Origin: Arabidopsis thaliana
Taxonomy: Eukaryota; Streptophyta; Magnoliopsida; Brassicales; Brassicaceae
Reading direction: 5' to 3'
Length of the DNA stretch: 64,000 nt
Assembly: GCF_000001735.4 (NCBI RefSeq)
Contig: NC_003076.8
Span: 17,425,835-17,489,834, forward strand
The notes beneath the pieces were generated by a model. That model was given only the letters and a program-made list of their open reading frames with translations. It searched no databases and was not told where the DNA came from. A program made the translations under genes and the position numbers. Positions 10,345 to 22,915 of this stretch are shown here, one piece after another; positions within the stretch are counted from its first letter, which is position 1, and the number at the start of each line of letters is the position of its first letter.

Positions 10345-10970
10345 AGGGTTGGGCAGAAAAACCTGATCCGATATCCAATCTGATACCCGAACCGTAAAAA
10401 TCGGGTTGGGGCGGATTAGGGTTTTAGGTAGAAAATTATTTCATTGGATACAGTTTCAGTAAACCCGTGGGTATTGAGTCGGTCCGTAATAACCCGTTAC
10501 CCAAATAGGACCCGAAAACCCGAACATAAATTTAGATCCAAAATATTTATTATTATTAATCTTACTATAATCTAATTGTCTAAGATTATACTTATAAATC
10601 TAAATATGTAAATTAGTTTTAGACCTAAATATCCAAAACAACTAAAAATATTTAAAAATTATTTGTTATTGTTTATCAAAAGTTTAGAAAATATATTCAA
10701 ATATAATTAAATTATTTAAAATTTACAAATTTTTAAAGTTTTTTTTTTTGGGTATCCGTTATTTGCATACAAAATACCCGTTTCTATTTTTTTGGTATTT
10801 CTAGGGCCTGAAATTTTGTATCCAAACCGATCCGAACCCGACTAGACCAGACCCGAATTGAGACCAAATAATTAGAAATACTCTATTAAATAATAAATTC
10901 AATACCCATTAAAGCTGAATCCAAACTGGTTTTATTCTAACCCAAATGGATTACCCATATGTCGAACCCT
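10345..10970. mobile_element. hAT-like non-autonomous element
   Basis: Begins AGGGTTGGGCA; the other end in reverse begins AGGGTTCGACA, giving short imperfect inverted termini. CTACATAT occurs at 10337-10344 and again at 10969-10976. If the last CT of the element is shared with the duplication, this is an 8-bp target duplication as made by hAT transposons; strictly outside the termini the duplication is ACATAT (6 bp). The interior is rich in CCCGAACC/GGTTCGGG motifs on both strands and has no ORF. The superfamily is tentative. Confidence 0.5.
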
Positions 10971-10976
10971 ACATAT

Positions 10977-13827
10977 GTACATTAATTGAAATGATGGTGA
11001 TAAATTCTTTTCTTATTTCTGCACACATCTTAAAACATAATTTAATAAATCTTTATTTTATTTTATAATGTAAGAAATCTTAACATCGTATTTTCTGGAT
11101 TTCTTACCAAACATTTACGTCTCAAATGAATAAGAGGAAAACTATAGGTCGTGGTGGGCTCACATACAAGCAAGGCAATGTTGGAGAATATCTTTGACTT
11201 TGATTATGCGCACGTGTATTGACTAATCAAAAGGTTGATTTTCATATTTCTTTCCCTTGGACCAGAATAATTATTTTCTTGTAAATGTGTTTCGTAAATT
11301 GAACTTTTTAAACTTTAGTTGTGGAAACAGGTGAAACACTAAAACACATCATTAAAGGTAAAAACAAACACTATAACACCATAACGTGTAAGAGGCATAT
11401 TACTCGTACCTTAGCAAAAAGTTTTTTTGCCTTTTATTGGCTGCTTCGGCGTCCGAGTCGTGGATCGGGATGTCTTGTCCGTACATATGCAACATGTTTC
11501 TTTCCTTTTGTTTGGTCGAAATAAGAAAACAAATCTTTGAGTTCCTTTCCTTTTCATTACAATACAATGATTATAAGTGTTTGTTTGTAATCGAAAACTT
11601 TCATGCCAAAACCAAAATAATCTCAAAGATTTAAATTTAAAAGATACCAATTCTTACAAAAATTTTGGTTTCAAGTTAAACCCAAGTAGTGTTCGTCTAC
11701 TAGTTGAAAATTTATTATAACAGAGGATAAATTATTATGATTTCGAAATTCTGATTATGATAGTAAAATCAGTAATGCCCACCTAAATACGTGAGTATAC
11801 GATATTAATGTAAATTTTATTGATGATATTTAAATTTTAAATAGTTTAGTCATCCACACATTATTTTGGAATTAATTTAGTAATTTTTGTTTTAAATTAA
11901 ATAATTTTTGTTAATAAACATCAAAATGGCAAAAACTTTTTCTCTATTTACTGCTTGATACCATCTTAGTATAAAAATGTAAGATCGATAGATCTGACAT
12001 GTATCACAATAATGTGAGTTACTAACTGTGAAAAAATACTTTATATAATAAGATTAAGAAATCATATGCTATAACTAATTTGGGAGACTGCTTCATATAT
12101 TCAAAAACCAATGCAATGGAATGGTTACGTAATATTTTGATTGATTTGACCAATTAAATGATTAATGTAACTGATTATATTAATTAATTTTAATATGAAA
12201 TATTTTATTTTTCCAGAAAAAATATTGGAATAAGTATTAATTTGCATATTCATATTTTATTTAATTTAAGTATTTATTTATTAGATCATATAATACATAC
12301 AAACAAAAGAAACATATAATTCTTTATATTTTGTTAAACGTAATAAAAAATGTCATATGTAAGGAATTATTTATATTTACAGTAATATGATCCAAAATAG
12401 TTAGTAATAAAAAATAAAATAAAAAGTTAGTTTGATTATCAACATGAGTGGTGGCAGAGCTGAATAACAATTGTGGTGATATCCCTTTATTATTAAAAGG
12501 GAAGTACAAATTGAAATTTTGTCTAATTTGGCCTCAATTTTGATTTCAATTTTGGATTTTGTTCTTTGCTATTCAAAATCATTAATGGTAATTTGGTCTT
12601 AACAATCTCCTAAACTTTATATGATCCGATTCAATCTAAACCGTTCAATAAAATTAATTCCCTTCAATCTAAACCGTTCAACGAAAATAAGGAATCTATG
12701 TTGTTTTTGAAATCAAAATATGATCACATTCCATCCCTAAAAACACTATATTCAATCACGAAATCAATAATCAATAATATCCAAATCATATATTACGATT
12801 CTTCACTAATCATTAGAAATTTATATTTATAAGTTTAGGATATCAAATTTATTCAAATATTTAGTATAAGAACCAAATAAACCGATTGCTCGCGGTTTAG
12901 TTAAATCCTAGTGTAAACATATTTACAATGTCAGAGGATCTAATAATATTTATTGAACTAACATAAAGGTAATACTAGTAGTCGTACTTTAGAATTATTT
13001 TGATCATATAATGAAATGACAGAATGCCGTTTCTCATGCATCATAAGGGGAGATGAATCTACAAAACCAAAAGAAAATAATAAAACTCATATTAAAACAT
13101 TCATTTGTATGGAAATGAAAAATAAAACCATTATGTGGATGAGAGTGAATATGAATCAGAATCTCTTTTGATGAGTGTGTGTGTGAGAGTGAGTATGAGT
13201 GCTATCTTGAGATTGGGGTCACCAAAACATACACTGCAACTCTTATAGCAGTCTTCATTCACGAACCGAAACAAATATAATAACAAACAGAATTTGCAAA
13301 TGTATAGCCGTCTTGGGTCCCGCATAGGTCGACTGGTGATTTTATGAAATTAAAATCATATCTAACCCTTTAAATACGTGGTTGCCGCCTAAACACTTTA
13401 GAAATTTCTACGTTCACTTTTTTCATTATTGAAAAACTATTAAAACGTAAGTTAAATGGTAAAAGATTTCACGTGTTCTAAAAGAGTTCTTTTATGTAAA
13501 GCATCAAATTTGTACATTTATATATTTCTACCACCAAAAACATTTATTTTCAATGGTCCGATAAGCCGTCTAGCTTAATTTACACTAATTATATTGTAAA
13601 ATCAGTTTCTTTTCACCATTTAAAACATCTACAATCTGAAAAGAAACGATAATAGTTATAATTGTAGAAAAAACACAAAATACACAATTGTTCAAACTAA
13701 TTAAAAATAATTTGTAAACGTAATAACAATTAGTGTCATATTTGGATTTATGCGATTCTAAGAACTCTTTTTGTGCACCCAATTTTTTTTTGTTATTCTC
13801 TTTCACTGTAAAAAAAAAACTTCTCTT
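10977..13827. other. AT-rich intergenic region
   Basis: No supported gene. A minus-strand frame at 13131-13325 contains a few cysteines (NEDCYKSCSVCFGD) but lacks a signal peptide and clear splice sites, so it is not called. Confidence 0.4.
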
Positions 13828-13841
13828 AACTCTATAGAACC
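13828..13841 (+). repeat. Left target site duplication of the LINE (14 bp)
   Basis: AACTCTATAGAACC, repeated identically after the poly(A) tail at 20101-20114. Confidence 0.92.
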
Positions 13842-14253
13842 AAACCTAAGAGTTTACAAAAAGAAGACATAGCAACTAAAAATTTGGTAGCTCCCAGGCA
13901 CGACACTCGATGCAGGCCGTTAGAAGAAAAGAATTTTCAAAAAACCGGATCTTACCTACCATTACATCCTAAAAACAGTAAGAACTAACGATTTTTACCC
14001 AATAATGGTACGAACCAACGGTCCGACGCCTCTCTCCGGTGACTTTCCTTCCTTTTCACCGGCCAAATCCTCCCTGAAGAGCTGCTCTGTAACCACACTT
14101 CTTCCTTCCGGTAGTCTCTCTACTCCCTCTCTGTAACTTGCTTTGTAACCCTTTTCAAATTTGGTAAACCTGTGTAACCCTTTGAAACTTTAACCAAAGA
14201 CTGGAAACCCTAACCTGCAACCCAACCCCTTAACCCCTTACTACTGTTGCACC

Positions 14254-16035
14254 ATGAGTACACGAATCCCCAACCACCTCAAAGGCAAAGAGGTTGATAG
14301 AGGCTGCTCTCCACCAACCCGTCGCAGAATCCGAGCACCAGAGTTAGACACCTCTGCTCTTATAGCCGCCAACTCTCTTACCCTGATGGGTCGTTTAACG
14401 AATCCGGCGGTTCAAAGACTCTGGTCACTATTCCCTTTCATGACCAACCGTTAGGATCTAAAAGGCAATGCTATAGGGTCAGATCTTGGTAGAGACTGCT
14501 TTCAATTCTGCTTTGATTTGGAGGAAGACCTGCAAAAAGTTCTTGACAACAGACCTTACCACTACGACCATTGGATGATCATCCTGCAAAGATGGGAACC
14601 AACAATCTCTGACACCTTCCCCTCAAAGATCCCTTTTTGGATAGATGTCCAAGGTCTACCAAAACACTACTGGCAACCGGAGATGCTCAAAGCAATTGGA
14701 AAAGATATTGGAGAATTTTTGAGCATGGAGATCTCCAACACCTCAGCAAAGATCCGGATTTTGATTGATGGTCTGCAACCTTTGGTCTTTGATACTATGG
14801 TAGATTTCCCTGATGGTAGTGAAGCCCTCATAATTCTGGACTACAAAAACCTTAAGAGTTTCTGCTCACACTGCAAAAGATTGACTCATGAGAAGAGGTT
14901 CTGCCCAGGCCTTTCAGGAGAAAGCGAGGCCATATCGCACTCAAAACCCTCAGAGCCGCTTTCAGCACCCCAGGAGGTTTCTAGAAACTACTATACTCCG
15001 AAGGATAATTTTGCTGCACCTAGAGATAAAAACATCAGACCCTCCAATTCTGCAGTTTCCAGAGAAGCTAGCAGTATTCATGAGAGGGAGATCAATACCT
15101 GGAAGGAAAGACATAACCCTCAAAACCCTGCCCAGGATCCCCTAGAGAGGAGATATCATAGTGGTGAATCAAGATCTAGACGTTTTCACTCGACCTCTGA
15201 TAGATTTGATGCTTCTCGGAGAACTCCTACCAAAAGATACTCTGCTAGATCCCAAGATTTTAACAAAGATACAGCAAGAAGAAGTTACCCTCGTAGAGAG
15301 AACTCTAATAAGAGCTACTATCAATGGCAGGAAAAATCCAAAACCAGCGTTTCACCTAGACACTATGGTTCTGACTCCTCAAAATCTAGGAGACCACCCC
15401 TAGAAAGAACTTTCTCCCCTGCTGAAGTTACTCCTCCACCTCCTCCACCTATTCCCACCAATGAAGAGATTATGGGAGATCTTAGAGATGTCACACTCCA
15501 ATACATCAGTTGCGCTGATCCAACTGAGAGTGCTGCAAGAAAGCGCAGAGTTATCCAAGGAGAAGAGAGAGGATTAATGGCAGAAACAGCGTCACATATG
15601 TTGGAGGCAGCTATCAGTACCTCCCATGCCTTTCTGGCGATCGAGTCAGGATCCCAAGCAGCTCTAGATGCTGCACCTCCCAAGTTTGATCCCCCTTCAA
15701 CTAGTTTGATCCCTACAAAAAAGAAAAGAGGTCGTCCCCCTATTATTAAACCTCAAAGCAAAGCCCCTGTCCCACTCTTGGGAGCAAAATCCAGTAAACG
15801 CAACAAAAGCCTGATCCAGAATTCTCCCAAAAGAAAGAATACACCAGAGAGATCTACCACCCAAAAGCAGCCTGGAACTGAGCGTGGCAGAAAGTCTAAA
15901 GCCAAACAACAACTAATTCTCCAATGTGGTGAACCTTCTAACCCCCCAGGACAAGATGCACCAAGGATTAACCTGATTCCTGCAAGGTCGAAGGCAAAGA
16001 TGGATTTTCACAATCCATCAGCTCAGCTTCCTTAA
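14254..16035 (+). pseudogene. LINE ORF1 (RNA-binding, DUF4283 plus zinc knuckle), one internal stop
   Basis: One reading frame from ATG 14254 to the stop at 16033-16035, interrupted only by a TAG at 14452-14454. Sequence on both sides continues the same DUF4283 homology (ending MTNR, then DLKGNAIGS), so the TAG is a nonsense change, probably from TGG. A CCHC zinc knuckle of form C-x2-C-x4-H-x4-C follows at about 14862-14910 (FCSHCKRLTHEKRFC). The rest is Ser/Arg/Pro-rich and basic, with an AT-hook-like KKRGRPP near 15719-15741. The family role is chaperoning and packaging of LINE RNA. Confidence 0.85.
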
Positions 16036-16037
16036 AA

Positions 16038-19000
16038 GTGTTGAGCTGGAACTGTTGTGGACTTGGGAACCCCACAACAGGCCAGCGGCTGCGTGAGATG
16101 CACTCCAAAATCTCACCAGACCTCCTCTTTCTAATGGAGACCAAAAATCCAGATGCTGCTACTCTCAAATCTCTCAGCTGGATGAACTACCCTTCCCACT
16201 GCTTAGTTCCCCCTCATTTCCCAGGGGGTGGAGGTCTTGCCCTTTTATGGAAGCAAAACCTAGAAGTCACAATCCTGTCAACTAGTCAGAACTTCATAGA
16301 CTCCAAAATAAAGGCAGAAGGAAAATCTTTCTTTGCAACCTTTCTTTATGGAGAGCCTGATAGAACAAAAAGAAAGGAAATCTGGAATCAACTTACCGCC
16401 TTGGGGACTAGCAGAGAAGGTGCCTGGTACCTTACAGGAGACTTCAATGACATCATAGACTCTTCTGAAAAGCAAGGTGGTCCAGAGAGACATGAAGGAA
16501 TCTTTGTAGACATCCGGTCCTTTATGGCAGAGTGCGATCTCTTTGACCTTCGCCACTCTGGTAACTTCTTTTCATGGAGAGGCAAGAGACATGACCATAT
16601 TGTCCATTGTCGGGTAGATAGAGCCATGTCTAATGGAGTGTGGGCAGAATCTTACCCTGCCAGTCGGTGTGTGTACTTGCGGTTTGAGGGCTCAGATCAT
16701 CGTCTCCTTCTCACGCACTTTGATCTCACAAAGAAGAAGAAGAAAGGGGTCTTCAGATATGACCGTCGATTGAAAACTAATGAAGAGATCTCTAATCTCA
16801 TTCTTGAAGCCTGGAATCTCAATGATGAAGAAGATGTTAAGGCGAAGCTGGATAGATGCCGGACAGAGATCATCAGCTGGACAAGAAATAAGCATCAAAA
16901 CAGTCAAAAAGTGATTGAAGCAAATAGGCAAAGATTAGAGGAAGCTATGTCAAGTCAGGACTCTAATCAGGATCTAATTTCTGATATCAACATTCAACTC
17001 ATCCGGGCTTATCAGGATGAAGAGGAATATTGGAAACAAAGAAGTCGACACTTATGGCTTGCTCTAGGGGATAAAAATACTGGATATTTCCATGCAATTA
17101 CGAGAGGACGAACAACCATTAATAAGTTCTCAGTAATAGAGAATGAGGAAGGTGTACCTGTTTTTGAAGAAGAAGGCATCCTCAGCGTCATCACTGAATA
17201 CTTCTCTAACCTCTTCTCGTCCCAAGTTGGTGACAAGGCAAACACAATCAAAGAAGCAATCCATCCTTGCATAACCCCGGATACCAACACTGTTTTAACC
17301 AAAATGCCTACAGAGGATGAGATAAAGGCCCTTGTTTCTCCATTCATGCTGACAAAGCGCCAGGTCCTGATGGCTTTTCAGCCAGTTTCTTTCAATCAAA
17401 CTGGAGTACTGTAGGCCCCAGTATCGTTATTGAAGTCCAATCCTTCTTCTCCTCCGGGATCCTGCAAGTCAACATTAATCAAACACATGTCCGCCTCATC
17501 CCCAAGATCCAAAGTCCCCAGCGAATGGTTGACTATAGACCTATAGCTCTCTGTACTGTTTTCTACAAGATAATCTCCAAGCTCCTGGCCAAAAGGCTTC
17601 AACCTGTGCTGCAAGATATTATTTCTGAAAACCAGTCAGCTTTTGTACCAAAAAGAGCTATAAATGATAATGTTCTGATAACTCATGAAGTTCTTCATTA
17701 TCTAAAGGTCTCAAATGCTAAACAGAGATGCAGTATGGCAGTTAAAACCGACATGAGTAAGGCATATGATCGCCTAGAGTGGGATTTTATTCAACTAGTC
17801 CTACAAGCTATGGGATTTCATCCAAAGTGGATCAATTGGATTATGCAGTGTATTACTACAGTTTCATACTCCTTCCTACTAAATGGAGCTGCTCAAGGAT
17901 CAGTGACTCCACAAAGAGGTATCCGGCAGGGGGATCCTCTATCTCCCTATCTTTTTATCATATGCAGTGAAGTTCTCTCTGGACTATGTCTTAAAGCTCA
18001 ACAAGATGGCAGCCTACCTGGTATCCGTGTGTCAAAAGGCAGCCCCATGATAAATTACCTCTTATTCGCAGACGACACAATGTTTTTCTGTAGATCAGAT
18101 GCTAAAAGCTGCAAAGCCTTGATGACCATCCTGCAGAAATATGAAGCTGCGTCGGGGCAGATGATCAATAAGACCAAGTCTGCTATCACATTCTCCTCCA
18201 AAACTTCAGAAGCTTCTAAAGCAGAGCACAAGCAATCCTGGGAATCCAAAAAACAGGTGGATTAGGCAAATATTTGGGACTTCCTGAAATGTTTGGAAGA
18301 AGAAAACGAGACCTTTTCAATCAAATTGTAGACAGAATTAGACAGAGATCACTTAGCTGGTCCTCTCGCTTCCTGTCCACAGCTGGTAAAACCACCATGT
18401 TAAAGGCTGTTTTGGCATCCATGCCAACCTATACCATGTCCTGCTTTAAGCTCCCAGTGTCTCTATACAAAAGAATTCAATCTGCTCTCACTCGTTTCTG
18501 GTGGGACTCTTCTGCCGGCCAAAAGAAGATGTGTTGGATTGCATGGTCAAAAATGACTAAATCAAAACAAGATGGAGGGCTAGGGTTTAAAGATATTTCA
18601 AACTTCAATGATGCCTTACTTGCTAAGGTGAGCTGGCGGATCCTCAAGAATCCATCTTGCCTGTTGGCTAAGACTCTCCTGGGTAAATACTGCAGAACCT
18701 CCTCCTTCCTTGATTGCCCGACGCGAAACTCAGCTTCCCATGGCTGGAAGGGCATCTGCTTAGGCAGAGACCTCATCAAGTCCCAACTAGGAAGATCGAT
18801 TGGTTCTGGAGCTGATACTCTGATTTGGAATGCACCTTGGATCTCCCTCTCTGCATCCGTCACCCCAATGGGACCTCCTACTCACGAGACACAATTCATG
18901 ACTGTTAAGGATCTAATCTGTCCTATTTCCAAGACTTGGAATAGAGAAAAGATTACAACTTACCTTCCCCACTACCAATCCGAGATCTTTCAGCTCAGAC

Positions 19001-20055
19001 CGAGTCGTTTCGGTGCTAGAGGTAAATTTATCTGGATCCCCACGAAATCTGGGGAATATAGCACCAGGACGGGCTACTACGCAGCTGAGGCTTTGCAGAG
19101 GCTTCACAGAGATGCTCCACCTCAACCTGTGACTTTCAATTGGAACTCAGAGATTTGGAAAAAGAAATGCTCCCCGAAAATTAAGTTTCTCCTATGGAAA
19201 GCTTTGAAGAATGCTTTACCTTTAGGTGCCAACTTGAAAGCTCGAGGCATCAACCCTACAGCTGCTTGCCCATACTGCAGTGCAGAGGAATCAGGTCTTC
19301 ATCTGTTCTTCCTTTGTCCTTTTGCTGCACAGATCTGGGAGCAAGCCCCTTTCAAAAATACCCTTTCGACCTTCACCTTTACCAATCTTCAGAGGGGCTT
19401 TGAGGCGGCTAAACATCTGATCTGCTTACCACCGGTAGGCTTAGGTCCATTTCCTCTGTTCCCTTGGCTTATTTGGTCAATCTGGACCTGTAGAAACAAA
19501 AAGGTCTTTGAACAGAAACACCTATCGAGCCGAGATGTCATATCTCAAGCAATCGTGGCTGCAAAAGAGTGGTTCTTGGCTCAGCCTTTACCTCAGGGAA
19601 TTCAGACTCTGCCTCCCAGCCCTTTTGAGCCGGTTGTTGAATCGGATGCAATCTTGTGTTTCACAGATGCAGCTTGGCGAGAGGACTCACTTGAAGCGGG
19701 ATTGGGATGGATCTTTGTGGATAATTCAAATCATTCTGAGATCCAGGATCATGCAGTGGCAAGGGAGGTTTCTTCCCCCTTAATGGCGGAGGCGATCGCT
19801 CTTTTCTCGGCTATCCAACAGGCGTCAAATCGCGGATTCAAAAAACTTGTTGTAGCTTCTGACTCGCAGCAGCTTGTCGAAGCAATCTTGAGGGAGCTTC
19901 ATCCAAAGGAGCTCCAAGGGATTCTACATGACATCCTTTTTATCTCTCTCAATTTCGTTGCTATTAGCTTTCAATTTGTCAAGAGAGAAAACAATTGTAA
20001 GGCAGATGCAGTTGCTAAAGCTGCCTTACTCGCAATCAATTCTGTACCGGTTTAA
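16038..20055 (+). pseudogene. LINE ORF2 (endonuclease, reverse transcriptase, RNase H), frameshifted
   Basis: The endonuclease begins VLSWNCCGLGNP and has the expected catalytic signatures (METK, TGDFND, SDHRLL). The reverse transcriptase has KTDMSKAYDRLEW, the RQGDPLSPYLF loop and the catalytic FADD box. A zf-RVT segment (KIKFLLWKALKNALPL, CPYC) precedes an RNase H domain with its acidic residues in place (FTDAAW, MAEAIAL, ASDSQ, KADAVAK). There is no ATG at the 5' end; the frame opens three bases after the ORF1 stop with GTG. Frameshifts lie near 17340, just before the HADKAPGPDGF motif, and near 18230, just before the KTGGLGKYLGLP motif. All catalytic motifs are otherwise preserved. Confidence 0.9.
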
Positions 20056-20100
20056 AGTTAATGTAAACCAGGATTTTCGAAAAAAAAAAAAAAAAAAAAA

Positions 20101-20114
20101 AACTCTATAGAACC
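20101..20114 (+). repeat. Right target site duplication of the LINE
   Basis: AACTCTATAGAACC directly after the poly(A) tail; identical to 13828-13841. Confidence 0.92.
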
Positions 20115-22137
20115 TCTTTCTATTAAAATTTCAAGGTACCGAACTTATTTTTGCAAAACAAACAACTTTCATAATTACATAAAGAGAATACCAACTAATA
20201 TTTTTTATAGTTTATATCTTATTAAACTTTTAAATATCTTTGAGGGTATTTTACATTTGTGTTTTTTCACCAAATCATGTAAGAATTCGTTTTCAACAAT
20301 ATCCTCCCAAATCTTCTAAAAGCGAGACACACAATATCAACATCTGTGCTAAATCATGTTTCATCCATTGTTGCTAGTTTGCTATAGACTAGCTTTGTGC
20401 AACTAAAAATGGTCTTTCCTCCTTTACTTGAAATCAAGCAATTTGCCATTTTATAAGTGATGGTCAATATATTGTAGAATTTGACATGTTGCACACGCTC
20501 AAAATGCAGTTTCTGCTTCCTCCAAGGATCAGTTGCACACTACGCTACATCCTCCTTTGTATTACTTTCCAAGCCACTATGTAGTATACTTGGAAAGAAC
20601 GGACTGACATCACTCATCAAAATACACAACACTCAATCAATCAGCTCACTAGGTCAATGACAAAACAATTTGGAATTGAATTACTACTGGAAAACACCTC
20701 AAACTTCAAGTGATTCTTCAGCTATGGTTTTGAGTACACTTACGGCTACTTGTGCTCTTTTTTTTTTCTCTTTTACCTTTGTTTTGCTTCGTAGTCTCTT
20801 TGGAAGTATTTTTTTTTAGATTCTTTTTTTCTATATTCTCCTCTCTCTTTTTTGCACCCATGTAAATATTCCATTAAGTAACCCTAATTATAACACTCGA
20901 ACAAAATAAAATAACAATACGTCCTATACTTTTTCACATTTGTAAATCCTTATACGGAATTTACAACCGGTCTCTTTTTGAATGAGATTTCAATGACCAT
21001 TTCAGGTTTATCTCAATTACAGATATTTTTATAATAAATGGATAGCCAATCTCCTTTTTTGTATGATATTACGTTGATTAAAAGATGATAAATCTTTTCC
21101 ACCGAAATTAAAAAAAAAAAAAAAAAAGAATCAAAATTCACCGAGTTTGTTAAACAAGGAAGTTTTGGACCTTACACATTCGATACAGATTCTTGAACGC
21201 TTACATTTTTGGTTAATGGCTATGAATAGAAAAAATATCTCGGCCCATATAACTCAGATGGATCTGCGAATTACAAAAACCTAAGGAAAAGCCTTTAGCA
21301 TTGTTCATTAGCAATTAATTCGAGCTAACATGCATGATAAATGTCGTCATTGAAATTTTATTTCAAGATTTTTGATTTGAAGATATCTAACTTGTTCTTG
21401 TTTAAAATTGATAGGAAAATATTACGTACCTATGTTTCATAATTTCATTCAAGTGTCATTTGGAATTTACACATAGTAAATATATTTTTTTTTTTTTTTG
21501 ATTATACTATTGATGACTACATCAATACATATTTTATTCAATTTAATAAATTGAAATAATATGTAAAAATATACATTAAAAATGCAAAGCAATACTTTTT
21601 GTAATAAAAAAAAACAATCTTACAATGCGTTATTATAAAAATTTAAAACAAAAGAAAAATCATGAGTAATCAAATCGTACTTTCTACGCACGTGATAACA
21701 CATGTGCTAGTTGACCGGCTTAGGGTTTTAATCTTTTTAATCTCACTAATCAGTAATCACTGATTACCTTCCTTTAATTACAATTTTATTTTATAAGATT
21801 AATGTAACTACTTAACTAGATATCCTCAAATAAAGAGTATATATCTCTCGTGTGTGGTATGTGACTGTGTGTATATGATCGGATGTACTCACGTGACACA
21901 CCAGTGATCACGTTCTAGTTGCTACTAATTCCATTCATTTGCGTATAAAATAAACGTCAAACCAAACGCAAGTCGTGGAATGATGATACCATAAGTCCCA
22001 AGTCAAAGTCAATTGGGATTAAAGTCAAAAGAAGATTTAGTTTGACTTTATCAACCATTTGTTACGCGTGGTTCCTAATAGATAACGTTGTAATTTCTTA
22101 TAAAGCAAAAACATAAGCACATAATATTAATACATGT

Positions 22138-22260
22138 AGGATTATGCAATTTCTAACAATAAAGAGATCAAATTGTCTAAATATGACACATATCATATAG
22201 GATTATACAGTTTTCTAACAATAAAGATATCAAATTGTCTAAATATGACACATATCATAT
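22138..22260 (+). repeat. Tandem duplication of a 61-base unit
   Basis: 22138-22198 and 22199-22260 are adjacent near-identical copies (landmarks AGGATTAT, CTAACAATAAAG, TGACACATATCATAT) differing at about four positions. Confidence 0.85.
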
Positions 22261-22810
22261 GATTTATCAATGAGACTCGAATTGAAATAACTCTTGAAGT
22301 ACATTCACTATGCTACTATAAATATAGAATACTTTTTTTTGTTCAAATAAATATAGAATATTTACTAATTCATATTTCAGAAGTTGTAATGTGGCAATCA
22401 TCATGTATATTATATTATGGTAGGGAATTATCAAGTGAATTTTCTTCTTCTTCTAATTAATTAATGTGTAAAGTATGGTAATATATAATGGCTTTTCATG
22501 ACGTTATTGGAAAATACTTTGACAAATTTTTCGTCATAAAAATTATTAGCGGTGAAAAAATCACACACCAATATTTTTTTTTGCTAAAGAAATCACACAC
22601 CAACTATACAAAATGAATTCACGTAGCTTCGAACACTTTTATTTTATTTTCTTACCAGATTAAAAAAAGAAACACTATTATCTATATTATTTGAAATGTA
22701 GACAAATAAAATTATAAATATGTCATGACTCATGAACAAACCAGTGATACAAGGGCAACAATAGTGAAATGAACCAAGTTTATGATAAACAGATTTAGTC
22801 CTCTCCATGT

Positions 22811-22915
22811 GGATTGTAGCATTTGCAATGAGCATGAGCATGAGTTGTAATTGATGAAATTTGTGCAGTTCTCTGGATTGTAGCATTTGCAATGAGCATG
22901 AGCATGAGTTGTAAT
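22811..22915 (-). repeat. Direct repeat of 41 bases within a degraded Cys-rich frame
   Basis: 22811-22851 and 22875-22915 are identical. Read on the minus strand the unit can give HAHAHCKCYNP or NSCSCSLQM; the copies lie in different frames because their spacing is 64 bases. This could be a decayed secreted Cys-rich peptide gene, but no signal peptide was found. Confidence 0.6.

Larger units (their letters stand above)
13842..20100 (+). mobile_element. L1-type LINE with RNase H, full length but mutated (about 6.26 kb)
   Basis: Non-LTR retrotransposon of the plant L1 clade (Ta11-like). It has a 5' UTR of about 410 bases, ORF1 with a DUF4283-type domain and CCHC knuckle, and ORF2 with apurinic endonuclease, reverse transcriptase, a zf-RVT region and a C-terminal RNase H. 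It ends in a poly(A) tract of about 20 and is flanked by identical 14-bp target duplications, so both ends are intact and it is not 5'-truncated. Identical duplications and an A-tail that is still pure suggest a fairly young insertion. The ORFs carry one in-frame stop and two frameshifts, so it is not autonomous as read. Confidence 0.93.

Noticed and set aside
13131-13325. Minus-strand frame with a CYKSCSVC motif
   Set aside because: No signal peptide, no clear splice sites and no full cysteine pattern; too little to call a peptide gene.
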